A stretch of DNA of 5,505 nucleotides from JANQRV01 sp964533785 (GCA_964533785.1 CAZHNG010000416.1:1-5505), one strand, 5' to 3'. Positions 1-5,505 are shown, numbered from the stretch's first letter. Notes: a model not told the origin generated them from the letters alone. A program made the numbers and translations.

Positions 1-149
1 TTTCAGAATAAATAAAATTTCCGTTGATTGTCAATTAGTTAGAATTTTTAGTCTTACTTCTAGAGTCTAGCGTCAAAAGTCTAGTACTACTTATGTGTGC
101 AAAATAGTAAACGCTGAAGGAAGCTTTAAAAGACATCAACTCAAGCAAA
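1..149. other. Intergenic region upstream of coaX
   Basis: No coding region is supported here. No frame on the + strand stays open from the left edge for more than about 22 codons, and the only longer minus-strand frame is an antisense shadow running into coaX. The stretch is AT-rich and holds a 7-nt-period repeat at about 52-86. The operon promoter should lie here, but I see no full match to the Bacteroidota -7 box TAnnTTTG. The nearest is TATGTGTG at 92-99, with one mismatch and no convincing upstream TTG. There is no Shine-Dalgarno sequence close to the coaX ATG, as expected in this phylum. Confidence 0.6.
59..86. repeat. Degenerate heptamer-period repeat (TCTAG family), copy 1
   Basis: Four consecutive 7-nt units can be read in register: TCTAGAG (59-65), TCTAGCG (66-72), TCAAAAG (73-79) and TCTAGTA (80-86). 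Weaker units seem to extend upstream (TCTTACT at 52-58, TTTTTAG at 45-51). The 18 nt TAGCGTCAAAAGTCTAGT at 68-85 recur exactly at 5439-5456 in the same orientation. The repeat lies wholly between genes and is rich in CTAG, a tetranucleotide that is rare in many bacterial genomes. By form it resembles the heptanucleotide STRR repeats of cyanobacteria, but I infer no shared origin. Confidence 0.7.
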
Positions 150-884
150 ATGAACTTAACCATAGACATAGGCAACACTTTGGCCAAGATTGGCGTTTTT
201 AGAGATGGTACATTAATTGATAGAAAAATAATTAAAGACTGGGCAGAAGAGGAAATACTTTCAAGCCTAACCAACCAAAATGCTCAGAACGTCATCTTAT
301 CTAATGTTAGTGGTTTTTCTTTAGAATGGCTTATTACAGTGTTAGATGACCAGTATAATTTTTTCCTCTTAGACGAAAGGACTCCTTTACCCATTAACAA
401 TTTGTATCATACTCCCGAAACACTAGGCAAGGATCGTATCGCTGCCGTTGTAGGGGCGAGCACTTTGTTTCCTGGAAAAAATGCTTTGGTAATTGATGCC
501 GGTACCTGCATCACCTACGAGATTCTTTGTGCCAATGGTGACTATTTGGGAGGAAATATATCACCAGGTCTAAGCATGCGATTAAAAGCTATGCATCATT
601 TTACGGGAAAGCTCCCTTTGTATCACCTTGAAGAAACAACTTCCTTTACGGGAAAAAATACCCGGGAAGCAATGCTGAATGGTACAATTTGGGGAGCCGC
701 TCTGGAAATGAATGGTTTTATTTACTCGTATATGCAGGATTTTGAGGGGCTTAACGTATTATTAACTGGTGGAGACGCTGTTTTTTTTGCAAAAAAATTG
801 AAAAACCAGATATTTGTGGATCAAAATTTAGTCCTTAAGGGGTTAAATAAAATTCTAGACTATAATGTTAGCCAAAAGGCATAG
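150..884 (+). CDS. coaX: Type III pantothenate kinase
   Basis: This cytosolic enzyme phosphorylates pantothenate to 4'-phosphopantothenate using ATP, the committed step of coenzyme A synthesis. The 244-aa length is normal for the family. All the type III (ASKHA-fold) signatures are visible: the N-terminal phosphate-binding DIGNT at residues 6-10; GKDR at 93-96, where the Asp is the expected catalytic base and the Arg is near the pantothenate site; DAGTCIT at 116-122; GGNISPG at 134-140; and a C-terminal adenosine-side motif LTGGDA at 205-210. Type III enzymes are known to need a monovalent cation and to escape CoA feedback inhibition. The ATG at 150 is chosen because DIGNT normally sits within the first ten residues. 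No Shine-Dalgarno is present. The gene heads a tight + strand operon and its last 20 bp overlap the next gene. Codons around 781-797 contain runs of eight T and seven A, with the frame intact. Confidence 0.97.
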   Translation: MNLTIDIGNTLAKIGVFRDGTLIDRKIIKDWAEEEILSSLTNQNAQNVILSNVSGFSLEWLITVLDDQYNFFLLDERTPLPINNLYHTPETLGKDRIAAVVGASTLFPGKNALVIDAGTCITYEILCANGDYLGGNISPGLSMRLKAMHHFTGKLPLYHLEETTSFTGKNTREAMLNGTIWGAALEMNGFIYSYMQDFEGLNVLLTGGDAVFFAKKLKNQIFVDQNLVLKGLNKILDYNVSQKA

Positions 885-2217
885 TATCATTTTTTTTACT
901 TTCATCCTAATAATTGGTATCGGGTCACAAGTTTTCGGGCAAGATGCATTGATCTTTCCCAAGAGTAATTCACCCTATTCTCGTTTTGGGATTGGCAATA
1001 TTGCCAAACAATATTTTGTCGCTTCTGCGGGGATGGGAGGGGTATCGGCCACTCATAATGATCCCTTTCATTTAAACCTGGTCAACCCGGCTTCTTTGGC
1101 GCACTTAAAAGCTACGGCATTTGAAGTTGGTATCTTTGCGGAGAATACGACTTTAAATACGGCAGATGGGGAAGCAGAAGATATCTGGAGTGGAAATTTA
1201 GGCTATCTGGCACTTGGTTTTCCTTTAAAGAATCCTATAAATAGAGCCATTGACCGGTCGGAGTCCCCTTGGGATTTCGGTATGAGCTTTTCTCTCACGC
1301 CTTATAGTTTGGTTGGATATAATATTACCAATAGGATTGAGGATGAAGAATTTATTGTTGCAACGAATAAATTAAAAGGCGATGGCGGCACTTATTCAGT
1401 GGGCTGGGGAAATGCAGTACGGTATAAAAATTTCTCTGTCGGTTTAAATATCGGTTACCAATTTGGAAAAATAACGAATAACCGCAGAATAGAGTTCGAT
1501 AGCTTGAATGCCGTTTATAATGTTGACTTTGTTGATGAACTGAGTATAGGTGCTTTCTCGTGGAAAGCTGGTGTACAGTACGCCATCGATCTCGATCAAA
1601 CCGTGGAAGAAAATGAAGGAAAAAGAATCCTTATTGGGGCATACGGAAATGGCAGGAATTCTTTCAGTACCCGATCTAACCGGACAACATTTGGCCAAAA
1701 TTTGAGCTATGCTGTAGATGCAGATACTTTATCAAACGTCGATAATGGAAGCGGAAGTGGTAAATTACCTGCTGAATACGGGATTGGAGTGATGTACGAA
1801 AACATCAATAATCTGAGAATAGGGCTGGATTATACCAGTACGTTGTGGAGTAACTATGAGAATGATGTCCGGGATGAAGCTTTTTCCAACGCCTGGAAAA
1901 TGAGGGCTGGAATGGAGTTTATACCTGATATAGCGTCAATAGACAGCTATTGGGAAAGGGTGCGTTACCGTTTTGGCGTATTCGCGGGCAAGGATTACCG
2001 TTCGTTCAATGGTAATCAACTTAACGAATGGGGAATAACGGCAGGTATTGGTTTCCCAATCATCATTCCCAGGACTCAAAAGTTCTCTTTTGTCAACCTG
2101 GCAGTGGAATACAGTAGCCTGGGAATTGACGATGGCCTAAAAGAAAATTATTTTAAACTAAACTTCGGTTTTACACTTAACGATAATCAATGGTTCTTCA
2201 AAAGAAAATTCAACTAA
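865..2217 (+). CDS. Predicted outer-membrane beta-barrel protein of the coaX cluster
   Basis: This 450-aa exported protein has a clear signal peptide: a basic start (MLAKRH), a hydrophobic core at about residues 8-20, and probable cleavage after …FGQ at 26. The mature part opens with SPYSRFGIG (36-44), followed by NPA at 74-76. I associate both with a Bacteroidota barrel family distantly resembling OmpP1/FadL transporters. The rest alternates polar and hydrophobic residues with many Gly and aromatic residues (GNLGYLALGFPL, FSVGLNIGYQFG, LRIGLDYTSTLW), as transmembrane strands do. The C-terminus (FKLNFGFTLNDNQWFFKRKFN) is typical of Bacteroidota outer-membrane proteins. The ATG at 865 lies inside coaX; it is preferred because it gives a complete signal peptide and the next ATG (Met57) would remove it, so the 20-bp overlap looks real and suggests translational coupling. 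The substrate is unknown and a transport role is only inferred. A T8 run (890-897) lies in the signal-peptide codons. Confidence 0.85.
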   Translation: MLAKRHSIIFFTFILIIGIGSQVFGQDALIFPKSNSPYSRFGIGNIAKQYFVASAGMGGVSATHNDPFHLNLVNPASLAHLKATAFEVGIFAENTTLNTADGEAEDIWSGNLGYLALGFPLKNPINRAIDRSESPWDFGMSFSLTPYSLVGYNITNRIEDEEFIVATNKLKGDGGTYSVGWGNAVRYKNFSVGLNIGYQFGKITNNRRIEFDSLNAVYNVDFVDELSIGAFSWKAGVQYAIDLDQTVEENEGKRILIGAYGNGRNSFSTRSNRTTFGQNLSYAVDADTLSNVDNGSGSGKLPAEYGIGVMYENINNLRIGLDYTSTLWSNYENDVRDEAFSNAWKMRAGMEFIPDIASIDSYWERVRYRFGVFAGKDYRSFNGNQLNEWGITAGIGFPIIIPRTQKFSFVNLAVEYSSLGIDDGLKENYFKLNFGFTLNDNQWFFKRKFN

Positions 2218-2219
2218 CT

Positions 2220-3623
2220 ATGAAAGCTTTGCGTAATATTTTGATGATTATAATTTTATTGGGAGCGTTTACATTAACAGCTTTTAGCCAATGTGAAACC
2301 TGGACTGATCTGCCCAATAAAGATGCAATTGAAAACGCACACTCCCTTTACAGGCCTTTTGTAAAGGGTAAACAGGAACAATACCTGGTGGAATTGGACG
2401 AGGAAAGTTTTAATTTAGGCTTCAACAACTGGAAAAAGGCCTACGAAGCAGCACCTGCTGCCGATGGAAAAAGAGCCTCTCATTATATGGATGGGCGTAA
2501 ATTTTATAAATCATTGCTTAAGCGGGACCAAAACAAAGAAAATCATGATGGATATTATGATATGATCTTTAAATTGTACGATGAGCAGATTCAGTGCTAC
2601 AAAAATGAAGCCTTCTTACTGGGAAGAAAAGCCTTCGATATGTTTTATTCCCCTAAATACGGCTTTCGTAAAGCGACCTATGATGAATTTAAAAAAGCAT
2701 TGGAAGTTGGCGGTAATGATTCCGAATATATCGTGTTTGATCCATTGTCTAAACTCGTCGTTTATCTTTATCAAAATGATCAGTTAGACAAATCAGAAGC
2801 GAGAGATACTCATTTGAAATTGGAAGAGGTGGCAGAGCACAATATTGCCAACAATGAAAAGTATAGTAATTATTATTACTCCGCCTGGAAGATCGCCCAA
2901 AGTGAATACAACAAAATTGAAAATGAAATATTCGATTGTGCTTATTTCAAAGGAAAATTAATCCCAGAGTTCGAAGAAAATAAAGAAGATCTTGATGTTG
3001 TAAAATATGTTTACACCAAATTAAGACAGCAAGGATGTGATAGTACCGATGCAGAAGTCAAGATGGTTAGGGTTACTTATGAATCCTTGGCACAGAAAAT
3101 AAACGATAGCTTAGAAATTGTAAGAAGGGCTGAAAACCCTTGTTACGATGCCAGTCAGTTACAGAAGGATGGTGAATACGATAAAGCATTGAGCCGTTAT
3201 CAGGACTGTATATCAGAAGGTGAGCAAAACGATGAGGCTTTAGCTCAGGTATATTACAGTATGGCTTCGATAGAGTTTCGCCAGAATAAAAGGTACTCTC
3301 AAGCAAGAGAATACGCACGCAAAGCTGCCCAGCTGAAATCTGATTGGGGAAGACCTTACATGCTCATCGGGGATATGTATGCATCTACGAGTGGTAGTTG
3401 TGGGGAAGATGCTTTTAAGCGCGGTTTAGCGGTTCTAGCTGCTTTGGATAAATATGCATACGCTAAATCAATAGATCCTGACGTAGCGGCGGACGCCAAT
3501 GACCGGATCAATCGATACAGCGCTTCTAAACCACCTAAAGAAGATGTTTTTATGAGTAAAACAGAAGGAAAGCAAGTAAAAGTACCTTGCTGGATCGGGG
3601 AAACAGTAACTGTTCGGTATTAA
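2220..3623 (+). CDS. Secreted TPR-containing protein (soluble paralogue)
   Basis: The 467-aa product starts at the ATG at 2220, two bases after the barrel gene's stop. An in-frame ATG at 2190 would add ten residues and overlap that gene, but the typical signal peptide (MKALRN, then a hydrophobic stretch to about residue 20) begins at 2220. Cleavage is probably at FSQ-C (24/25). The -1 Gln and -2 Ser do not make a good lipobox, so I predict a soluble periplasmic protein. The body is mostly helical. TPR-like helix pairs are visible at about 307-340 (GEYDKALSRYQ), 343-376 (YSQAREYARKAAQLKSDWG) and 377-422 (ALDKYAYAKSIDP). The tail KEDVFMSK…VPCWIGETVTVR matches a C-terminal signature I recall from Bacteroidota TPR proteins near coaX and lptC. 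Cysteines are at 25, 126, 240, 273, 308, 330, 394 and 457, and all but 330 are matched in the paralogue downstream. It is probably a protein-interaction scaffold for the envelope; the partner is unknown. Confidence 0.85.
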   Translation: MKALRNILMIIILLGAFTLTAFSQCETWTDLPNKDAIENAHSLYRPFVKGKQEQYLVELDEESFNLGFNNWKKAYEAAPAADGKRASHYMDGRKFYKSLLKRDQNKENHDGYYDMIFKLYDEQIQCYKNEAFLLGRKAFDMFYSPKYGFRKATYDEFKKALEVGGNDSEYIVFDPLSKLVVYLYQNDQLDKSEARDTHLKLEEVAEHNIANNEKYSNYYYSAWKIAQSEYNKIENEIFDCAYFKGKLIPEFEENKEDLDVVKYVYTKLRQQGCDSTDAEVKMVRVTYESLAQKINDSLEIVRRAENPCYDASQLQKDGEYDKALSRYQDCISEGEQNDEALAQVYYSMASIEFRQNKRYSQAREYARKAAQLKSDWGRPYMLIGDMYASTSGSCGEDAFKRGLAVLAALDKYAYAKSIDPDVAADANDRINRYSASKPPKEDVFMSKTEGKQVKVPCWIGETVTVRY

Positions 3624-3626
3624 TTT

Positions 3627-3661
3627 CAGATGCCAGATTCCAGACAACAGATTTCAGCAGT
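3627..3661. repeat. Degenerate heptamer-period repeat (CAGAT family)
   Basis: Beginning four bases after the stop of the soluble TPR gene, CAG recurs every 7 nt: CAGATGC (3627), CAGATTC (3634), CAGACAA (3641), CAGATTT (3648) and CAGCAGT (3655). The period is exact over five units although the last bases of each unit vary. The repeat is intergenic, like the TCTAG family near both window ends, and shares their 7-nt spacing but not their sequence. It probably forms part of the 3' untranslated region of the operon. Function unknown. Confidence 0.7.
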
Positions 3662-3754
3662 TTGATCTGAATTAGCTGGGTAATGAATAATTTGTATTTG
3701 GAATTTGGTGAACTATAGTGCGAATCGTGAAAAATGGATAATATTCCATATCGT

Positions 3755-3762
3755 TAATTTTG
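3755..3762 (+). promoter_or_regulatory. Candidate Bacteroidota -7 promoter box
   Basis: TAATTTTG matches the Bacteroidota primary sigma factor consensus TAnnTTTG at all six fixed positions. The expected -33 TTG is not clear; only a TG (3735-3736, in AAATGG) lies at about the right distance. Transcription would start near 3766-3770, giving the lipoprotein gene a leader of roughly 45 nt. The box touches the left arm of the hairpin that starts at 3762. A chance match in this AT-rich spacer is possible. Confidence 0.4.
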
Positions 3763-3795
3763 AAAAAGCTTCTTTTACAGAAAGGAAGCTTTTTC
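3762..3795 (+). terminator. Intrinsic terminator-like hairpin after the coaX operon
   Basis: GAAAAAGCTTC (3762-3772) and GAAGCTTTTTC (3785-3795) form a perfect 11-bp inverted repeat. Pairing can continue inward through one G-T pair and three A-T pairs (3773-3776 with 3781-3784), giving a 15-bp stem closed by the tetraloop ACAG (3777-3780). The A-run before and T-run after the core are typical of a bidirectional intrinsic terminator. It lies 138 bp after the soluble TPR gene's stop and only 18 bp before the next ATG, so it would separate the two transcription units or act as a leader control element. Confidence 0.7.
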
Positions 3796-3813
3796 TTGTC
3801 AATACTATACGCT

Positions 3814-5256
3814 ATGTTTACAAAAACTAAATTGGTCATAATAGGGCTTGCTCTGCTAGCTTTAGCTTGTACACCAAAAGTAGCTCAAGAGATCCAACAA
3901 CCGGAAGCAGAACCGGAAGAAACAGTTCAACAAACCATAGAAGCTGAACCAACGGAAAGCTTGAGCCCTTGCCCAAAATTTTCAGATGCGCCAGATCCGG
4001 ACGAAGCTTCTACGAATTACGTACTATACCGTGATTTTTTGAAGGCAGGAGAGTGGAACCAGGCTTTCGACTATTGGAAGAAGGTTTATGCTGTCGCACC
4101 CGCAGCAGATGGGAAACGAAATAGCGTCTATGCTGATGGAATAACGTTCTACGAGTATTTCATCTCACAAACCGATGACGAATCCAAAAAACAAGACTAT
4201 ATCAACGAGATCTTCAATCTCTATGATCAAATTGATGAGTGTTACCAGGAAGGGGGATTCATTGCCGGCCGCAAGGCATTTGATTATTACTATAAGTATC
4301 CAAATCTGAAAACCCGAGAAGAGATCTTTCAGTTATTCAAAAAATCGATCGATACGGATGGGGAAGAAACTAATGATTTTGTGGTAAACCCTTTTACGTC
4401 TCTATTGGTCGAACTCCATTTTGACGATAAAATTTCCGTTGATGAAGCTAAGCATTATGAACAGCAGATCAGGAAGATCATTGATTATGGATTGGAAAAT
4501 TGCGAGGGCAGAGGTTGCGAAAGATGGAAGGTGGTGCAAGGATACGCTCCGGCAAGATTAGAAGCTTTTGAAACGGTGAAAGGCTTTTATGACTGTGAAT
4601 ATTATATGAACAAATATTATGGTGATTTTGAAGCCAATCCGCAGGATTGTGAAATGTTGATAACCGTATTCAGTCGCTTGAAATGGGGGGGATGTCTGGA
4701 AAACGATGAGCGTTTCAGAAAGTTGATCCAGGCAGGGAATCAAAATTGTGTAGAAGAATCGGAGTTAGAATTGGCATACGATGCCTTGCGGAGTGGAAAA
4801 TACGACGAAGCAATTGAGCTTTTCGAAAAGGCTGTTCAGGAAGAGGAAGACAACACTAAAAAAGCAGAATATACTTTATTGATCGCTAAAATTTACAATG
4901 CTCATCTTAAGAACTTTTCCCGGGCTCGTCAGTACGCCCGCAAGGCTTTGGAATATAACTCAAACTGGGGTGAACCTTATATTTTGATCGGTCGGTTGTA
5001 TGCTTCCAGTGGACCGTTGTGCGGCCCGGGGCGCGGTTGGGATAGCCAGATTGTCGTTTGGCCTGCCATCGATAAATGGCAACAAGCGAAAAGGGTAGAT
5101 CCCAGCGTTGCCGCAGAAGCTAATAAGTGGATCAATCGTTACAGCCAGTACATGCCTAATAAAGAGGATGTCTTTATCCGTAATCTGAAAGTGGGTAGTA
5201 GCTTTAAAGTGGGCTGCTGGATTCAGGAAACAACGACGATCCGTACGGCGGATTAG
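3814..5256 (+). CDS. TPR-containing lipoprotein (lipid-anchored paralogue)
   Basis: The 480-aa product starts at the ATG at 3814, which gives MFTKTK, a hydrophobic core and the lipobox LALA-C with lipid-modified Cys19. An upstream in-frame TTG at 3760 would bury this signal and is rejected. Residues 20-52 form a Glu/Pro/Gln-rich linker. From Cys53 onward the protein aligns end to end with the soluble TPR protein upstream: both have WKK.Y…APAADGKR (88-102 here), GRKAFD (152-157), G.YD.A (328-333), ARKA (375-378), …P.VAA.AN..INRYS and KEDVF…CWI.ET.T.R. TPR-like helix pairs lie at about 319-344, 353-386 and 387-432. The stretch right after Cys19 (TPKVAQ) lacks the acidic surface-export signal described in some Bacteroidota, so it probably faces the periplasm. 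It may have its own promoter (box at 3755-3762). Scaffold or complex-assembly role inferred; no enzyme motif seen. Confidence 0.87.
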   Translation: MFTKTKLVIIGLALLALACTPKVAQEIQQPEAEPEETVQQTIEAEPTESLSPCPKFSDAPDPDEASTNYVLYRDFLKAGEWNQAFDYWKKVYAVAPAADGKRNSVYADGITFYEYFISQTDDESKKQDYINEIFNLYDQIDECYQEGGFIAGRKAFDYYYKYPNLKTREEIFQLFKKSIDTDGEETNDFVVNPFTSLLVELHFDDKISVDEAKHYEQQIRKIIDYGLENCEGRGCERWKVVQGYAPARLEAFETVKGFYDCEYYMNKYYGDFEANPQDCEMLITVFSRLKWGGCLENDERFRKLIQAGNQNCVEESELELAYDALRSGKYDEAIELFEKAVQEEEDNTKKAEYTLLIAKIYNAHLKNFSRARQYARKALEYNSNWGEPYILIGRLYASSGPLCGPGRGWDSQIVVWPAIDKWQQAKRVDPSVAAEANKWINRYSQYMPNKEDVFIRNLKVGSSFKVGCWIQETTTIRTAD

Positions 5257-5272
5257 TGGGGTTAAGCATTAT

Positions 5273-5293
5273 ATTTGGGGGTGCAGCCCAAAT
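5273..5293 (+). terminator. Possible terminator hairpin after the TPR lipoprotein gene
   Basis: ATTTGGG (5273-5279) and CCCAAAT (5287-5293) pair perfectly over 7 bp around a 7-nt loop, 16 nt after the stop codon. The position suits a terminator. No T-run follows, however, so it may be an mRNA 3'-end stabilising structure or incidental. Confidence 0.35.
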
Positions 5294-5436
5294 CTGATGT
5301 AAAGTAACGACGAGGAAAGAAAGGCGGTTCAGGAGGACAAAATAGAATCGCGCACTTCTTTAAGTATCCTCCTTTATTACAGATGCTTGTACTACATCCG
5401 ATCGTTGTACATCAAAATCGGCCGGCAGGGTGGGCA

Positions 5437-5457
5437 GGTAGCGTCAAAAGTCTAGTG
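5437..5457. repeat. Degenerate heptamer-period repeat (TCTAG family), copy 2
   Basis: Three 7-nt units are in register: GGTAGCG (5437-5443), TCAAAAG (5444-5450) and TCTAGTG (5451-5457). The core TAGCGTCAAAAGTCTAGT (5439-5456) is identical over 18 nt, and in the same orientation, to 68-85 upstream of coaX. An exact 18-nt match between two intergenic sites is far beyond chance in a window this size, so this is a dispersed repeat element. Confidence 0.7.
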
Positions 5458-5505
5458 CCTCGGGCATTAAATAAACGGTATAGTTCGGGAGGCTATTTTC
5501 CTGCG

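Larger units (their letters stand above)
3624..3813. other. Intergenic region between the TPR paralogues
   Basis: This 190-bp AT-rich spacer separates the coaX operon from the lipoprotein gene. It holds, in order, the CAGAT heptamer repeat (3627-3661), a stretch in which I see no feature (about 3662-3750), a promoter-like box (3755-3762), a strong hairpin (3762-3795) and an 18-bp leader before the ATG at 3814. An open frame in phase with the lipoprotein gene runs back to a TTG at 3760, but it would translate the hairpin and place a second hydrophobic stretch before the lipoprotein signal. I therefore treat it as untranslated. Confidence 0.6.
5257..5505. other. Downstream region without a convincing gene
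   Basis: After the lipoprotein gene I find no supported coding sequence or RNA gene. The region holds a hairpin at 5273-5293; a weaker inverted repeat AGGAGGA (5331-5337) and TCCTCCT (5367-5373) around a 29-nt loop; a TTGTAC direct repeat (5387-5392 and 5405-5410); and the second TCTAG-family repeat (5437-5457). Base composition rises locally in G and C around 5418-5438. Two short frames remain open to the right edge, one per strand, but neither can be judged without the sequence beyond. Confidence 0.5.

Noticed and set aside
59..86. CRISPR array.
   Set aside because: Units are 7 nt with no spacers and no cas genes are present, so these are tandem heptamers and not repeat-spacer units.
92..99. 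TATGTGTG as the coaX promoter -7 box.
   Set aside because: One mismatch to TAnnTTTG and no TTG at the right distance upstream; too weak to annotate as a site.
117..127. AAGGAAGCTTT shared with the right arm of the terminator hairpin (3782-3792).
   Set aside because: An 11-nt match built on the AAGCTT palindrome in AT-rich spacers; no hairpin forms at the first site and chance is a sufficient explanation.
35..274. Minus-strand frame of 79 codons across the start of coaX.
   Set aside because: Antisense shadow overlapping a strongly supported gene, with no family features.
1444..1698. Minus-strand frame of 84 codons inside the barrel gene.
   Set aside because: Antisense shadow; the + strand product here has clear beta-strand character.
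2220..2294. Soluble TPR protein as a lipoprotein lipidated at Cys25.
   Set aside because: The residues before the Cys (F-S-Q) are a poor lipobox, and Cys25 aligns with a non-lipidated structural Cys53 in the paralogue.
5331..5336. AGGAGG as a Shine-Dalgarno sequence.
   Set aside because: No start codon follows at a usable distance, and the other genes here do not use such sites.
5444..5503. A minus-strand frame entering from the right edge and ending in TGA at 5446-5444 (…NYTVYLMPEALDF), which could be the tail of a convergent gene.
   Set aside because: Only 19 codons are visible and the stop lies inside the dispersed repeat. It is plausible as a gene end but too short to call.
5383..5505. 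A + strand frame from ATG at 5383 open to the right edge (41 codons, starting MLVLHPIVVHQ).
   Set aside because: It has no signal peptide, recognisable motif or upstream signal, and it runs straight through the dispersed 18-nt repeat. It can be judged only with sequence beyond 5505.

Overview
The window looks like a chromosomal segment from a member of the Bacteroidota. Four things point there: a type III pantothenate kinase gene followed directly by a 'SPYSRFGIG'-type outer-membrane protein and TPR proteins; the outer-membrane protein's C-terminus (…NQWFFKRKFN); the absence of Shine-Dalgarno sequences before the genes; and one exact match to the Bacteroidota -7 promoter box (TAnnTTTG). A Saprospiria-like or flavobacterial source is possible, but the sequence alone does not settle it.

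Layout: 1-149 is intergenic and holds a degenerate 7-nt-period repeat. Positions 150-3623 form a tight operon of three genes on the + strand: coaX (first step of CoA synthesis), a roughly 450-aa predicted outer-membrane beta-barrel overlapping coaX by 20 bp, and a secreted TPR protein starting 2 bp after the barrel's stop. Positions 3624-3813 hold a second heptamer-period repeat, then a strong hairpin (3762-3795) whose left arm coincides with a promoter box. Positions 3814-5256 encode a lipoprotein paralogue of the TPR protein. Positions 5257-5505 have no convincing gene. They hold weak hairpins and an exact 18-nt copy of the repeat found upstream of coaX.

Working together: coaX is a cytosolic housekeeping enzyme, while the other three products are exported. 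From memory of Bacteroidota genomes, coaX is often followed by this barrel family, a TPR protein and envelope-biogenesis genes such as lptC, so the cluster probably serves the cell envelope. The two TPR proteins share one domain with seven conserved cysteines and nearly identical C-terminal tails. One appears soluble in the periplasm. The other carries an added lipid anchor and an acidic linker.

The most notable signals are the heptamer-period intergenic repeats (two sequence families, three sites), the overlapping terminator and promoter between the paralogues, and the soluble/anchored pairing of the TPR proteins.
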